From Bradyrhizobium sp. CCBAU 051011 (GTDB lineage: Bacteria > Pseudomonadota > Alphaproteobacteria > Rhizobiales > Xanthobacteraceae): 64,000 nt of DNA. Under the pieces are notes generated by a model that did no database searches, was not told where the DNA came from, and was given only the letters and a program-made list of their open reading frames with translations. Positions 15,653 through 25,038 of this stretch are shown here, piece after piece; positions within the stretch are counted from its first letter, which is position 1, and every line of letters starts with the position of its first letter. A program made the position numbers and the translations under genes. Location: the NCBI RefSeq assembly GCF_009930815.1, contig NZ_CP022222.1, forward strand, positions 4,196,501-4,260,500, given 5' to 3'.

Positions 15653-18600
15653 TCATCCAGAGCTCGATCGCTGCCAGGAGGTACGCTCTGCGCGTCCGGT
15701 GCGAATGAAGTTGCAGAGCACTTCGCAAAATTCGTCTGGGGCGGAGAACATCGGGCTATGCCCCTTGCCAGCAAATATATGGAGCTGCGCTCCTGGAACA
15801 CGCGACGCGATGAGTTTGCTGGTCTCGCACCTGATGAGCTGGTCTTCGCCGCCGTGCGCGATAAGCATCGGGACAGCGATCGAATCCAGTAGCGGCACGA
15901 TATCCATGCCCGGATCCGGATCGTAGAAGCTGAGGATTGTTTCGTCTGGCAACTTGCGGCGGCTCTCGAATGCGATCCGCTGCAGCTCGCAGGTATTTGG
16001 CTCGCTGAATACGTACCGAATTTGCACGCGAATCAATTCCTCAACGTCGCCCCGACGAAAAGCGTCGTCACGAACGGCCAGGTAGTCCGGATTCCATGCC
16101 GAGAGCCCGTCAGGCAGCGGTCCTGTGAGCGGAGTGCCCACAGTCATGATTTTTCCGACGAGCTCCCGGTGCCTGTGCGCGAGCTGGATAAGCAGGTTTG
16201 AACCGCGAGAGATGCCCACGCCGACGATCGGAGCGGCAGCGGCCTCTAGGATTATCGCTCGGAGGTCCTCCATATGTTGCAGGGTAGAATAAGGTCGTAC
16301 CAGAGCGTCAGATCGTCCAGCACCCCGACAGTCGACCGTGATCACACGAAATTCCTGGCAAAGCCGCTCGAGAATTGGCTCAAATGTCGCCAGTCCGTAC
16401 ACGATAGGGTTGATGAATACGATCGCAGGCTCGCCGCTGCCGTGCTCGTAAAAGACGAGCCGCGCGCCGTCCCGCTCTGCGTACTTGGGACGGTGAATGC
16501 AGTTGCGCGCCCGATCGCGGTCGGCATCGTTATCGGCGAGTGCCATGGCACGCTCGTAATAGGTGTTCGCTCGATCCAGGTCGTCATCAACACCGGCCAG
16601 GTCGCCCAACATCAGGAGGCACTCGCGCTCGGTGCGCCGGTCGGGCGGTGCCGCGTCGCCTTGGCGAGAGGCTGTGAGCCGCAGACACATCTCGAGCTGA
16701 GATACAGCCTCTGAGACGGCGTGCCGCGCCTTTGCCAGCCTACCGGCGGCCATCAGATAGATTGTCGCGCGGTCGGGCAAGCCAGATTCGATGAAATGAT
16801 GAGCGACGATTTCGGGCTGCGCCGCCGCAATCTCGGGACGCAAGCGTTCGATGGCTTGCGCTATTCGGGCAGGCAACTGCTGACGGGATGATCTGAGCAA
16901 GGTGGCGTATGCGGCATCGCGGACTAGCGCGTGCTTGAAGCTGTACGCATGATGTGGCGGTGTCCCGCGTCGTTGGATGACTCCCGCGAGGCATAACAGG
17001 TCTAGAGCCTCGGCTAATTGGCTCTCGGGGCATCCCGCGATCGCTCTGACGACGTCCTCATCGAACTCCCGACCGATGCAGGCGGCGATCTGCGCGACCT
17101 CACGGGCTGGAGCCAAACGGTCAAGACGCGCCATGAGGGAATCTTCCAGCGTGGCCGGAATAGCGAGCGGCGGAAGTGGCCCAGAAAGCTCGAGATCGCC
17201 GCGACCCGTCGTTGCCTTCCAAATCGGGGATTCCAGAATCACTTTCGTCAATTCCTCGACGAACAACGGAACGCCCTCCGTGCGGGAAAGAATCTCTTCG
17301 ATGACGACCGGCGGCAGCGACCACTCGCCCGCCGACATCTGAATGAGCTTTCGGGATGCGGGCCGCCCCAGGCGATTGAGGCTAAGCAACGTGACGTGTG
17401 GGAAGTTCGTCCACGGCGTCTGCTCCTCAGGACGAAAGGTGGCCACGAGTAGGATCGGCAGAACTCGAATCCTATCCACTATGCGCTCGAACAGCTCTGC
17501 CGATGTTGGATCGAGCCAATGCGCATCCTCTAGGATAACGAGCATCGGTCTCTGGCGCGAAAGCCCTTCCATCTGGGCCAAGAGAATTCCAAAGAGACGT
17601 GCCTTCTTCTCCTGCGGTGTGCCGCCTGATGCCAGGTAGCTTCCATTGAGCGGTAACCCGATAAGCTCAGCTAGTAGCGGGACGGCGTCTTTGCAAAACT
17701 CTCCGGCTCGGCCGAGAAGCCGCTCGAGCTTCTCGAACTTCAACGCAGGTGCGTCCTCACGGAGATACCCTGCCGCCCGCTGGAGCTGGGCTACCACCGG
17801 CCAGAGCGCGCTGTTCACATGATGGGGCGAACAGTAGTACCCGATGCGGAACCGAGGTTCGTTTCGCAAACGCTCACGAAGCGCGAGGACAAGCCGGGAC
17901 TTGCCAATGCCGGCTTCGCCGGACAGCAGAACGACCTGACCCTCGCCGCTCTTGGCCGTCTCCCAGCGGTCGAGTAAGAGAGCGAGTTCGTGCTCGCGGC
18001 CGATCAGCGGGCCAACATTGGCGCTCCGCAAGGCCTCGAAGCGACCCTCCGCTGTCGCTTCACCGAGAACGCGGAAGGCCGTTACTGAGGCCTCAATCCC
18101 TCGGATCTGTTGCGGGCCCAGATCAGAGACTGTGAACCAGCTGCCAAGGAGGCGCCGCGTGCTCTCTGAGATCACCACGGCGCCAGGCTCTGCGAGTTGC
18201 TCCAACCGTGCTGCCAGATTGGGTGTTACACCGACGACATCTTCTTCCTGTATGGCTCCTTCGACGATGAGATCGCCAACCACGACCAGCCCTGTCGCTA
18301 TCCCGACGCGCGCGGAAAGAGCGCCCCCTGCTCGCTCTAGCCGTTCCACGGCTTCTACAATTGCAAGTCCGGCCCGGACAGCGCGTTCGGCGTCATCCTC
18401 ATGCGCCTGCGGCCAGCCGAAATAGACAAGAACACCGTCTCCCAGGAATCTCGCGATGTATCCCTCAAAACGGGTTACGGCCGATGCTACGGTCTGGTGA
18501 TAGGCCGAAAGGATCTCTCTCATGTCCTCCGGATCCAGGCGCACCGAGAGAGCCGTCGATCCGACAAGGTCGGCGAACATCACAGTCAGATGGCAGCGCT

Positions 18601-18865
18601 CGGCGCGTGCCGATTTCATTGCAGCCGGTGAAGCGCTAACGTCCAATACCGGCGCACGATCGTCGCACATCTCTCTGTCAGGCTCTGGGAGCAAGGTGGC
18701 AATCGCCGAGAGCAGCTTCTTGCGGTGCCCCAGCGAGGTGACGCCGAGCTCACGCAGATCGTCTGCCGTCAAATTCGGCAGCGTCTCCGTGTCTACGTCG
18801 TTGTCTCGAAATGCACGCTCGTACCGGTCCAACCCAAGGCGGCGTAGCCAATCCGCTATGTCCAT
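15653..18865 (-). CDS. Five-part signalling protein: SAM, class III cyclase, AAA ATPase, TPR region, alpha/beta hydrolase
   Basis: From the ATG at 18865 (GGGAGG upstream) the protein has 1070 residues. Residues 1-66 are a SAM domain (MDIADWLRRLGLDRYERAF). Residues about 95-270 are a class III nucleotide cyclase with metal Asp in FADLVGST (99) and FLGDGVL (143). Residues about 288-560 are an ATPase with P-loop GEAGIGKS (316-323) and Walker-B-like MLVILEDAH. A TPR-like helical region follows. Residues 790-1070 are a complete alpha/beta hydrolase with Ser 886 (GISRG), Asp 1008 (GGEDQ) and His 1036 (GKGHS). It probably makes cAMP under control of a ligand bound by the hydrolase or ATPase part. 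A Bug-protein gene lies 91 bp upstream on the same strand. Confidence 0.9.
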   Translation of the reverse strand: MDIADWLRRLGLDRYERAFRDNDVDTETLPNLTADDLRELGVTSLGHRKKLLSAIATLLPEPDREMCDDRAPVLDVSASPAAMKSARAERCHLTVMFADLVGSTALSVRLDPEDMREILSAYHQTVASAVTRFEGYIARFLGDGVLVYFGWPQAHEDDAERAVRAGLAIVEAVERLERAGGALSARVGIATGLVVVGDLIVEGAIQEEDVVGVTPNLAARLEQLAEPGAVVISESTRRLLGSWFTVSDLGPQQIRGIEASVTAFRVLGEATAEGRFEALRSANVGPLIGREHELALLLDRWETAKSGEGQVVLLSGEAGIGKSRLVLALRERLRNEPRFRIGYYCSPHHVNSALWPVVAQLQRAAGYLREDAPALKFEKLERLLGRAGEFCKDAVPLLAELIGLPLNGSYLASGGTPQEKKARLFGILLAQMEGLSRQRPMLVILEDAHWLDPTSAELFERIVDRIRVLPILLVATFRPEEQTPWTNFPHVTLLSLNRLGRPASRKLIQMSAGEWSLPPVVIEEILSRTEGVPLFVEELTKVILESPIWKATTGRGDLELSGPLPPLAIPATLEDSLMARLDRLAPAREVAQIAACIGREFDEDVVRAIAGCPESQLAEALDLLCLAGVIQRRGTPPHHAYSFKHALVRDAAYATLLRSSRQQLPARIAQAIERLRPEIAAAQPEIVAHHFIESGLPDRATIYLMAAGRLAKARHAVSEAVSQLEMCLRLTASRQGDAAPPDRRTERECLLMLGDLAGVDDDLDRANTYYERAMALADNDADRDRARNCIHRPKYAERDGARLVFYEHGSGEPAIVFINPIVYGLATFEPILERLCQEFRVITVDCRGAGRSDALVRPYSTLQHMEDLRAIILEAAAAPIVGVGISRGSNLLIQLAHRHRELVGKIMTVGTPLTGPLPDGLSAWNPDYLAVRDDAFRRGDVEELIRVQIRYVFSEPNTCELQRIAFESRRKLPDETILSFYDPDPGMDIVPLLDSIAVPMLIAHGGEDQLIRCETSKLIASRVPGAQLHIFAGKGHSPMFSAPDEFCEVLCNFIRTGRAERTSWQRSSSG

Positions 18866-18956
18866 ATCGACCTCCCACCGGGTGAGGAGGGCCCTTGAAC
18901 GCAGCGGCAGTCTACCGGGGCGCAACAGCACACCATGTCCGGTTCTCGTCGACTGC

Positions 18957-19928
18957 TCATTCCCGTTTCATGTTGGCCGCCAGAATTACTCTGCTCCACT
19001 TCTTAACCTCATCGGAGATTTGCTTAGCGAAGTCGGCGGGCGACCCGCCAAGAGTCGTGCCGCCCTGATTGGCGAGCCGCGTTTGCAGTTTCGGATCGGC
19101 GATGCTGACGTTGACTTCCTTGTTCAGTTTTTCGATCACTTCTTCCGGCATGCGCTTTGGACCTCCAATGCCGTACCATGAACTCGCCTCGTAACCTGGC
19201 AACGTTTCGCCCAGAGCTGGAACGTCCGGCAAGATTGGCGAGCGCGCGACCGTCGTTACGGCCAGAGCGCGGAAATTGCCGGCCCTGACATATTCGATCG
19301 ATGAGAGTAGCGGGCCGAAATAGACCTGCGCTTCGCCGGTGAGAAGGGCAGGAAACACCTGCGCACCCCGATAAGGCACGTGAAAGAGGTCGACGCCGGC
19401 CATTGTTTTGAACATTTCGCCGGCCAAGTGCGTCGTAGATCCGGTCCCGGCTGACGCCATATTGACCTTGCGGGGGTTGGCCTTCGCGTAGGCGATGAAC
19501 TCCGCGACTGTCTTGGCGGGGACTGACGGGTGGACCTCCATGACGAGAGGCACACGAACGATACATGCGATCGGCGCGATATCGCGGACGATGTCGAAGT
19601 TAAGGCTGAACATGGTTGCATTTATCGCGTTTGCTGCGGTAACCAACAGCAGCGTATAGCCGTCCGGAGATGCCCGCACGACCGCCTCAGTCGCGATGTT
19701 GCCGGTGGCGCCGCTGCGATTCTCGATGACAAATGACTGTCCGAGTCGCTCCGATAGCGATTGCCCGATCAATCGCGCCACAATGTCCGGCGCTCCGCCG
19801 GCGCCAAAGCCTTCGAGCAGATGCACTGGTCGGGAGGGGTAACTCTGCGCGATAGCAAACCGAGATGATATTGGGAGCGTGGAAGCGGCCACTGCCAGAT
19901 GCAGGAATTGACGGCGCGGAACTTTCAT
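18957..19928 (-). CDS. Bug/TctC-family tripartite tricarboxylate transporter substrate-binding protein
   Basis: A 323-residue secreted protein with a twin-Arg-like signal (MKVPRRQFLHLAVAA). The Bug fold is marked by YPSRPVHLLEGFGAGGAPDI, VARLIGQSLSERLGQSFVIE, NRSGATGNIATEAV and PYRGAQVFPALLTGEAQVYF. These periplasmic proteins bind small carboxylates; no TctA/TctB membrane genes are here, which is normal for orphan Bug proteins. The following cyclase-hydrolase gene is 91 bp downstream on the same strand, so a shared transcript is possible, with the Bug protein capturing a ligand. Confidence 0.88.
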   Translation of the reverse strand: MKVPRRQFLHLAVAASTLPISSRFAIAQSYPSRPVHLLEGFGAGGAPDIVARLIGQSLSERLGQSFVIENRSGATGNIATEAVVRASPDGYTLLLVTAANAINATMFSLNFDIVRDIAPIACIVRVPLVMEVHPSVPAKTVAEFIAYAKANPRKVNMASAGTGSTTHLAGEMFKTMAGVDLFHVPYRGAQVFPALLTGEAQVYFGPLLSSIEYVRAGNFRALAVTTVARSPILPDVPALGETLPGYEASSWYGIGGPKRMPEEVIEKLNKEVNVSIADPKLQTRLANQGGTTLGGSPADFAKQISDEVKKWSRVILAANMKRE

Positions 19929-20299
19929 TGCGGCCTCCCCAAACAGCTGGGATGCGAAGCCCTGCGGAGCCGCACGGGACCCGCATACATTCAGATGTCA
20001 GTTCAATTTTGATGCGCGCCTGCCGACGGCATAAACGCTGCGGCAAAATAAATTGGGACTTCGGCACGTCCCGCTCGGCAGCTCGTGATCAGGTTACATC
20101 AGTTGCACGACCAGCGGAAGGCACGAATCGAGAGCTATTTGTACCTCATGCGTCAGGAACTCCCCTTAGGCCGTCGGTTTGTTGGTCTTAATCGATCACT
20201 CGGCGGATTGATTCTAGCTCGGCCTAAGGGCGTCGAACAGGTAGTGGATCAGGCGGAAGAAGTAGCTGCCTTCACTGACTTCCATTTGGACTCGGCGAC

Positions 20300-20520
20300 T
20301 CAGGCGTCCACCTTGGGATTCGAGAGCTGACTCGTCCCGCTGACGTAATCGGCCACTATCTGCGGCAGCATGAAGTTGAAAGCGTTTGGGGTATAGTCGG
20401 TGTTCAAGATGACGAGTGGCTCGACCCGTTCCACTTGGAAACCCACCAAGGGTGAGCAACCGCGCGAGGCAACGCGGCAGTTGACTGTGGGCGAGGTGCC
20501 CCTGCAGGTAGAAAGAAAAT
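20300..20520 (-). pseudogene. Open reading segment, C-terminal scrap of an unidentified protein
   Basis: A minus-strand frame open for about 73 codons contains VNCRVASRGCSPLVGFQVER, VEPLVILNTDYTPNAFNFML and PQIVADYVSGTSQL, ending at a TGA (20300-20302). The composition is protein-like rather than shadow-like, but there is no good start codon and I do not recognise the family. Probably the tail of a lost gene. Confidence 0.35.
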
Positions 20521-20624
20521 AGCTGCCGCCGCCCTCAGGTTGAACCGCCCCAATACCCTAGGCCCCCCAGCAGCGCCAGAGTAAGAAATGCTCGATTGTT
20601 ATTGAGTTGAATGAAGTGATCCCA

Positions 20625-20652
20625 ACCCTGCGGAGGTTAAGCTCCGCAGGGT
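20625..20652. repeat. 11-bp perfect stem-loop
   Basis: ACCCTGCGGAG pairs perfectly with CTCCGCAGGGT across the loop GTTAAG. There is no T-run on either strand, so it is not a classical terminator. It lies in the 925-bp gap 19929-20854, most of which is otherwise blank. Confidence 0.7.
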
Positions 20653-20724
20653 GGTCCGAAAGGATGTCAGCTTTCAGGGGCGAAGCGGAAGGACATTCGC
20701 TCGCCGGGCGCCTTCCGCTTTGGA

Positions 20725-20755
20725 CCTTGGCTGTGTGATACACGCCAAGACCCAA
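20725..20755. repeat. Palindrome resembling the two ends of IS-B joined together
   Basis: CCTTGGCTGTGTGA runs directly into TACACGCCAAGACCC. The first part matches the left end of IS-B (31729) and the second its right end, up to the shared AAGACCCAAAG flank, with a couple of differences. It could be an excision scar or a coincidental palindrome. Confidence 0.4.
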
Positions 20756-20854
20756 AGCTGACATCTCATCGACCCCATTGGAGGAGTCGCAGATCGCGTA
20801 GGGCTTGTCGTCATACTTCCTCGCTGGCATTCTGAGGCTGGCTTGGAGACAGAT

Positions 20855-21637
20855 GTGACCAGCACGCTTCCTTCCCAACATGCTGCATTTCTTGAGCGGC
20901 TCGTCGACAATGTGAGGCAGGACGATCGTTTTGAGGCGCTTTTGGCAGGCGGCTCAATGGTTCATGGCGGCTTCGATGAACTGTCCGACCTGGACCTAGT
21001 GCCCGTCGTTCGAGACGATGCCTATGCACAGGTGACGACGCAAAAGCGCGCTGTCGCGGAGCGCTTTGGTGATCTACTTGCCGCTTTTACGGGTGAGCAT
21101 GTGGGCGAGCCGCGGCTGTTGATCTGCCTCTATGGACCCGAACTTCTTCATGTCGACCTGAAGTTCGTTGTCCGCTCCGATCTGACCCAGCTTGTCGAGC
21201 GTCCGGTTGTTCTGTGGGCGCGCAATGCGGCGGCAATCGAGGCCATCCTAGACAGCGCAGCAATAGTCTGGCCAGAACGGTCGCCCGATTGGTTCGAAGA
21301 ACGCGCTTGGATCTGGCTGCATTATGGGGCGACGAAGTTGCAGCGCGGTGAGCTGTTCGAAGCAATGGGAATGATCGCGTTCTTTCGAGAGCAGGTTTTA
21401 GGCCCCATGCTCAACCGGCGGCTGGGTCACCCGCAGCGGGGTGTGCGCAAGATCGAGCAGATCGGCGGGGCAGTAGACCAACTATGCGCCGTGGTCGCCG
21501 ATCACAGCAAGGAAGGTGTTACATCGGCGCTGCGGAACGCTGTGTGCCTATACGTGGAACTGCGCAGCGACAAACCTCCGGCAGTTTGCACGCGGGGGAT
21601 GCCTGAACTGCTCATGCCGTTTCTTCGGAGAGATTGA
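20855..21637 (+). CDS. Nucleotidyltransferase-domain protein (MNT/aminoglycoside-adenylyltransferase-like)
   Basis: About 260 residues. The NTP-transferase core reads LLAGGSMVHGGFDELSDLDL, i.e. GGS followed by the D-x-D metal pair, then the third carboxylate in LLHVDLKFVV. A helical C-terminal domain follows. The layout resembles streptomycin/lincosamide-type adenylyltransferases and related minimal nucleotidyltransferases of unknown target. The GTG at 20855 has GGAGA 7 nt upstream; a TTG at 20843 is in frame. No HEPN partner gene is adjacent, so a toxin-antitoxin role is not supported. The 196 bp downstream to the next gene look blank. Confidence 0.75.
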   Translation: MTSTLPSQHAAFLERLVDNVRQDDRFEALLAGGSMVHGGFDELSDLDLVPVVRDDAYAQVTTQKRAVAERFGDLLAAFTGEHVGEPRLLICLYGPELLHVDLKFVVRSDLTQLVERPVVLWARNAAAIEAILDSAAIVWPERSPDWFEERAWIWLHYGATKLQRGELFEAMGMIAFFREQVLGPMLNRRLGHPQRGVRKIEQIGGAVDQLCAVVADHSKEGVTSALRNAVCLYVELRSDKPPAVCTRGMPELLMPFLRRD

Positions 21638-21833
21638 AGAATGCGATCAGGACAGCGGTGCAGCCGGTACAACAAGGCCGGCTCTGTGCAAACGGACGGG
21701 TTATGTGCCGCAATGGTTCGATTGTGGTAAAAAAGGTCGGAGAATACTGCTGCGGAAAAACTCCGCTGAAATCGCCTCCGCCAAGCTAAGAGAAGCCTTC
21801 GTCGCAACGCAGTACCGCCTTGCCCTCGAGGCG

Positions 21834-23036
21834 TCAGCGTTTCAGAAAAAGCTCTATCTCCTCGAAAAACCGCTCAGAAGCCGCCTCATGCTCTAGAAAA
21901 AGATGGTTTTGACCCTGAAGCGGGATAAATCGGGCGCGCGGAATGCCGGCGGCCATGGAGCGCCCTAACTCGAACGGCACTCTCGCATCTCCTCGCGCGT
22001 GCATGACCAGCGTCGGCATAGTCACCTTGTCAAGAAGCTCAGTGACATCAATTTCTCCGGAGGCTTCAAAATAGCGCGCTGCGCACTCGGGTGACGTCGT
22101 TCGGCGTTGCAGTTCGTTGAAGAAGGCAGCTTGCTCTGGTGTGGCCTCGGGCATGAATTGCGCGGTAAACATCTGTCGAAAGGCCGGATTGTCTGATCCC
22201 CAGCCGTAACGCATCACCGTCGTCATGGCCGCTTTGAGTTCCCTTTGCTCCGGCGACCTCTTTGCCATGCCAAGCGCAAATCCCCCATAAAGAATAAGGT
22301 GAGAAACTCGTTCCGGGTGTCGAACAGCATACGCAATGGACACCGCGCATCCCTGAGACACTCCAAGGAGAGGAAATCGATTAATACCAGCTGCATTGAC
22401 CACTGTTTCAAGGTCACTGATCCAAGCTTCGAGGGACACCGTCTCGACATCCCAGTCGGACATGCCATTGCCCCGCGCGTCGTATCGGATAAGCGTGTAC
22501 TTTCGCGCCAGCCCGTGAACGACGTGCTGCCACACAGGGGTCTCCCAATCATATTCGAGGTGGTTCAACCAATTTGCCGTTTTGACCAGAGGGGGCCCAC
22601 TGCCGGCAATCGCAAAGGCGAGACGAACACCTTCGGGTGTGCGGCAATACTTGATCTCCTGGTTCATCTGTGACGGATTGGCATCGGCATCGTTGGGTTT
22701 TTGCCCAAGGCTGCCTGACTCGGCTTGCAGACCAATCAATCGATACCCGCGGCCCGGAACCGTAACGACAAAGCTTTGGTCGCTTGCCCCGTCATCGAGT
22801 GCCTTCCTAAGTGCTGAGATGTGGACGTGAATGTTGCTTTCTTCCACTGCCAGCCCCGGCCATACGCGCTCTAACAGGTGGTCCTTAGAAACGACGTTGC
22901 CCTTTGCAGAAGCGAGTTCGCAAAGGATCTCCATCGCGCGGCTGCCCAACTGAACCCGAACGCCCTCCCGCGAAAGCTCGCGCCGTTCGGGATCAAGAAG
23001 GAATCGGCCGAAGCAAACCTTATTGCCGCCCATCAA
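21834..23036 (-). CDS. Winged-helix DNA-binding domain fused to an alpha/beta hydrolase
   Basis: A 400-residue two-domain protein. Residues 1-105 are an OmpR/CadC-type winged helix (FGRFLLDPERRELSREG, LCELASAKGNVVSKDHLLER, VTVPGRGYRLIG) with no receiver domain. Residues about 128-400 are a full alpha/beta hydrolase: Ser 227 in GVSQG, Asp 350 in ARGDARVP, His 378 in GQNHLF. No membrane segment is seen, so it is cytoplasmic. The inferred role is a transcription factor whose hydrolase fold binds or hydrolyses the inducer. It is divergent from the OsmC-MaoC operon, with 149 bp between the starts, the usual arrangement of a regulator and its target. Homologous fusions occur in rhizobia, but their ligands are not known to me. 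Confidence 0.88.
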   Translation of the reverse strand: MMGGNKVCFGRFLLDPERRELSREGVRVQLGSRAMEILCELASAKGNVVSKDHLLERVWPGLAVEESNIHVHISALRKALDDGASDQSFVVTVPGRGYRLIGLQAESGSLGQKPNDADANPSQMNQEIKYCRTPEGVRLAFAIAGSGPPLVKTANWLNHLEYDWETPVWQHVVHGLARKYTLIRYDARGNGMSDWDVETVSLEAWISDLETVVNAAGINRFPLLGVSQGCAVSIAYAVRHPERVSHLILYGGFALGMAKRSPEQRELKAAMTTVMRYGWGSDNPAFRQMFTAQFMPEATPEQAAFFNELQRRTTSPECAARYFEASGEIDVTELLDKVTMPTLVMHARGDARVPFELGRSMAAGIPRARFIPLQGQNHLFLEHEAASERFFEEIELFLKR

Positions 23037-23185
23037 AGCTCCACGACACGATCGCCGGTTCAGAACAATTAAGGTTCTAAACCAAGGATCTTACACGAGC
23101 ATTGCCCTACCGTCCACGGAAGGTGCTGCTGCGGCAGCAATCCAGCAGCGTTTGGAACTTACTCACGACAAAGGAGAATGAGACG

Positions 23186-23755
23186 ATGACTACGGACACT
23201 TCGACCCTCGCAAAGGTAGACAACGGCGTTAATGTGACTGCACTTCTTGGCGCGCGCGAAGCATTGGAGAAGGCGCCGGAAGCCGCACAGTTCAAATGGC
23301 GCGCGACCTGCGAATGGTTAGACGGGACACACAGCCGCTCAAAGATTGGCCAATTCTTCGGGCTCGGGGCGGAGCAGTCACGCGACAGGACCTTCGCGGT
23401 CGAGGCAGATCATCCCAAGGTGTTTGCGGCCGAAGACCATGCTCCGACCCCGGTCGAACTTATCCTCTCCGGGCTTGCGAGCTGTCTAACAGCGGGTGTT
23501 GCCGCGGTCGCCCAGCGACGCGGCATACAGCTGCATTCGGTCAAGGCATCACTTGAGGCCGACATGGATATTCAGGGCATCCTCGGCATCGACGACGAGG
23601 TGCGCAATGGCTTCGGCGCCATCCGCGTTCATTTCGACATTCGCGCCAATGCAAGCGAGGACGACATCAAAGCGCTCGTGGCTCAATCGCAGAAGCGTTC
23701 GGCCGTATTCGACATCATCACAAACCCGACGAACGTCTTCGTCACCGTTAACTAA
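23186..23755 (+). CDS. OsmC-family protein (atypical second cysteine site)
   Basis: The start at 23186 has AAAGGAG 9 nt upstream and gives 189 residues. OsmC features are HAPTPVELILSGLASCLTAG, with the first catalytic Cys, and SQKRSAVFDIITNP, where classical OsmC/Ohr proteins carry the second Cys; here it is Ser. Classical OsmC proteins reduce organic hydroperoxides with a Cys pair, so this subfamily probably has altered chemistry. It is the first gene of a four-gene operon with two flavoproteins and a MaoC hydratase. Confidence 0.85.
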   Translation: MTTDTSTLAKVDNGVNVTALLGAREALEKAPEAAQFKWRATCEWLDGTHSRSKIGQFFGLGAEQSRDRTFAVEADHPKVFAAEDHAPTPVELILSGLASCLTAGVAAVAQRRGIQLHSVKASLEADMDIQGILGIDDEVRNGFGAIRVHFDIRANASEDDIKALVAQSQKRSAVFDIITNPTNVFVTVN

Positions 23756-23785
23756 CAGCGGCAGCTGACAAAAGGAGCGAGTGTC

Positions 23786-25027
23786 GTGAGGTTCGCGACC
23801 ACCATCATCATCGGTGCCGGCCAATCGGGATTGGCCATGAGCAGGCATTTAACCGCCCGCTCGATCGACCATATGGTCCTCGAGCGTGGCGAAGTCGCTA
23901 ACTCATGGCTGACGGAGCGGTGGGACTCGCTGCGCCTGCTGACGCCAAACTGGCAAAGCCGGCTGCCAGGATACACCTATACCGGCAATGATCCGGACGG
24001 CTTCATGACTATGCCGGAAGTCGTGCGCTTTCTGCAGCAATATGCCGAGCTTTCGCGCGCTCCAATCGTGAGTGGAACGCGCGTCACTCGGGTAAGGCAA
24101 GCTGATGGAGGCTATGAGGTCGCGACCAGCCAGGGATCATGGCGTTGCCGCAAGCTAGCGATAGCAACGGGAACCTGCAACCTTGCCGCAATCCCATCGC
24201 TCAGTGCCGATCTGCCCCCCGAGGTGACCAGCCTCACACCGCTGCAATACAAAAACCCCGGCCACCTGCCGGATGGCGGCGTGATGATTATCGGCGCCTC
24301 GGCCAGTGGCATTCAGCTCGCCCGAGAGATCCAGGCAGCTGGCCGTCGCGTTGTACTTTGCGTCGGAGAGCACGTGCGGATGCCGCGAACCTATCGCGGA
24401 CGCGATATCCAATGGTGGATGGATGCCATCGGCGCCATGGATGTTCGGTATGACACGCTCGAAGACATCGAAAGGGCGCGGCGCCTGCCGTCGCTGCAGC
24501 TCATCGGAACGCCGGATCGCGTCACGGTAGACCTCAACAGCCTGCACGGGGCGGGCGTCGAGCTCGTGGGTCGACTCGTCGGTCTGCGGGACGGGAAGGC
24601 ACGCTTTTCCGGATCCCTCGCGAACCATTGCATGCTGGCGGATCTGAAGATGAACCGACTTCTTGACAGCATCGATAGTTGGGTAAACGCAAACGGGTTT
24701 GCGGATCGATTTCCCGCTCCCCATCGTTACGAGCCGACAACCGTTGGGTCGGAGACCAAGCTCAGCTTGGACTTGATCTCCGCTGGTATTCGTACGGTGA
24801 TTTGGGCGACAGGATATCGCCCCGACTACTCTTGGCTCGACGTCCCCGTGCTCGATCGCAAAGGGCGCATCCGTCACGATGGAGGGATTGTCCCAGCGCA
24901 GGGAATGTATGTCCTGGGCTTGCCCTTCATGCGGCGGCGAAAATCATCCTTCATTGATGGAGCTGGCGACGATGCTGCGGATCTCGTCGCTCATTTGGAC
25001 CAGAACCTAGCTCGCGCTGCTGCTTGA
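23786..25027 (+). CDS. Flavin-dependent monooxygenase / NAD(P)-binding oxidoreductase (CzcO-like)
   Basis: 413 residues with two Rossmann motifs: FAD-binding IIIGAGQSGLAMSRHL (about 6-21) and NAD(P)H-binding GGVMIIGASASGIQLA (about 166-180). ATGYRPDYSWLDVP closes the FAD domain. The sequence around the second motif lacks the strict Baeyer-Villiger fingerprint, so it is closer to the CzcO/YUCCA-like flavoprotein group. The start is GTG at 23786, 30 nt after the OsmC stop. Likely to hydroxylate or oxidise a small hydrophobic substrate in the cytoplasm. Confidence 0.85.
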   Translation: MRFATTIIIGAGQSGLAMSRHLTARSIDHMVLERGEVANSWLTERWDSLRLLTPNWQSRLPGYTYTGNDPDGFMTMPEVVRFLQQYAELSRAPIVSGTRVTRVRQADGGYEVATSQGSWRCRKLAIATGTCNLAAIPSLSADLPPEVTSLTPLQYKNPGHLPDGGVMIIGASASGIQLAREIQAAGRRVVLCVGEHVRMPRTYRGRDIQWWMDAIGAMDVRYDTLEDIERARRLPSLQLIGTPDRVTVDLNSLHGAGVELVGRLVGLRDGKARFSGSLANHCMLADLKMNRLLDSIDSWVNANGFADRFPAPHRYEPTTVGSETKLSLDLISAGIRTVIWATGYRPDYSWLDVPVLDRKGRIRHDGGIVPAQGMYVLGLPFMRRRKSSFIDGAGDDAADLVAHLDQNLARAAA

Positions 25028-25038
25028 GGGCAATTGCC

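Noticed and set aside
20855..21637. MNT antitoxin of a HEPN/MNT pair
   Set aside because: Too long for a minimal MNT protein and no HEPN gene is adjacent.
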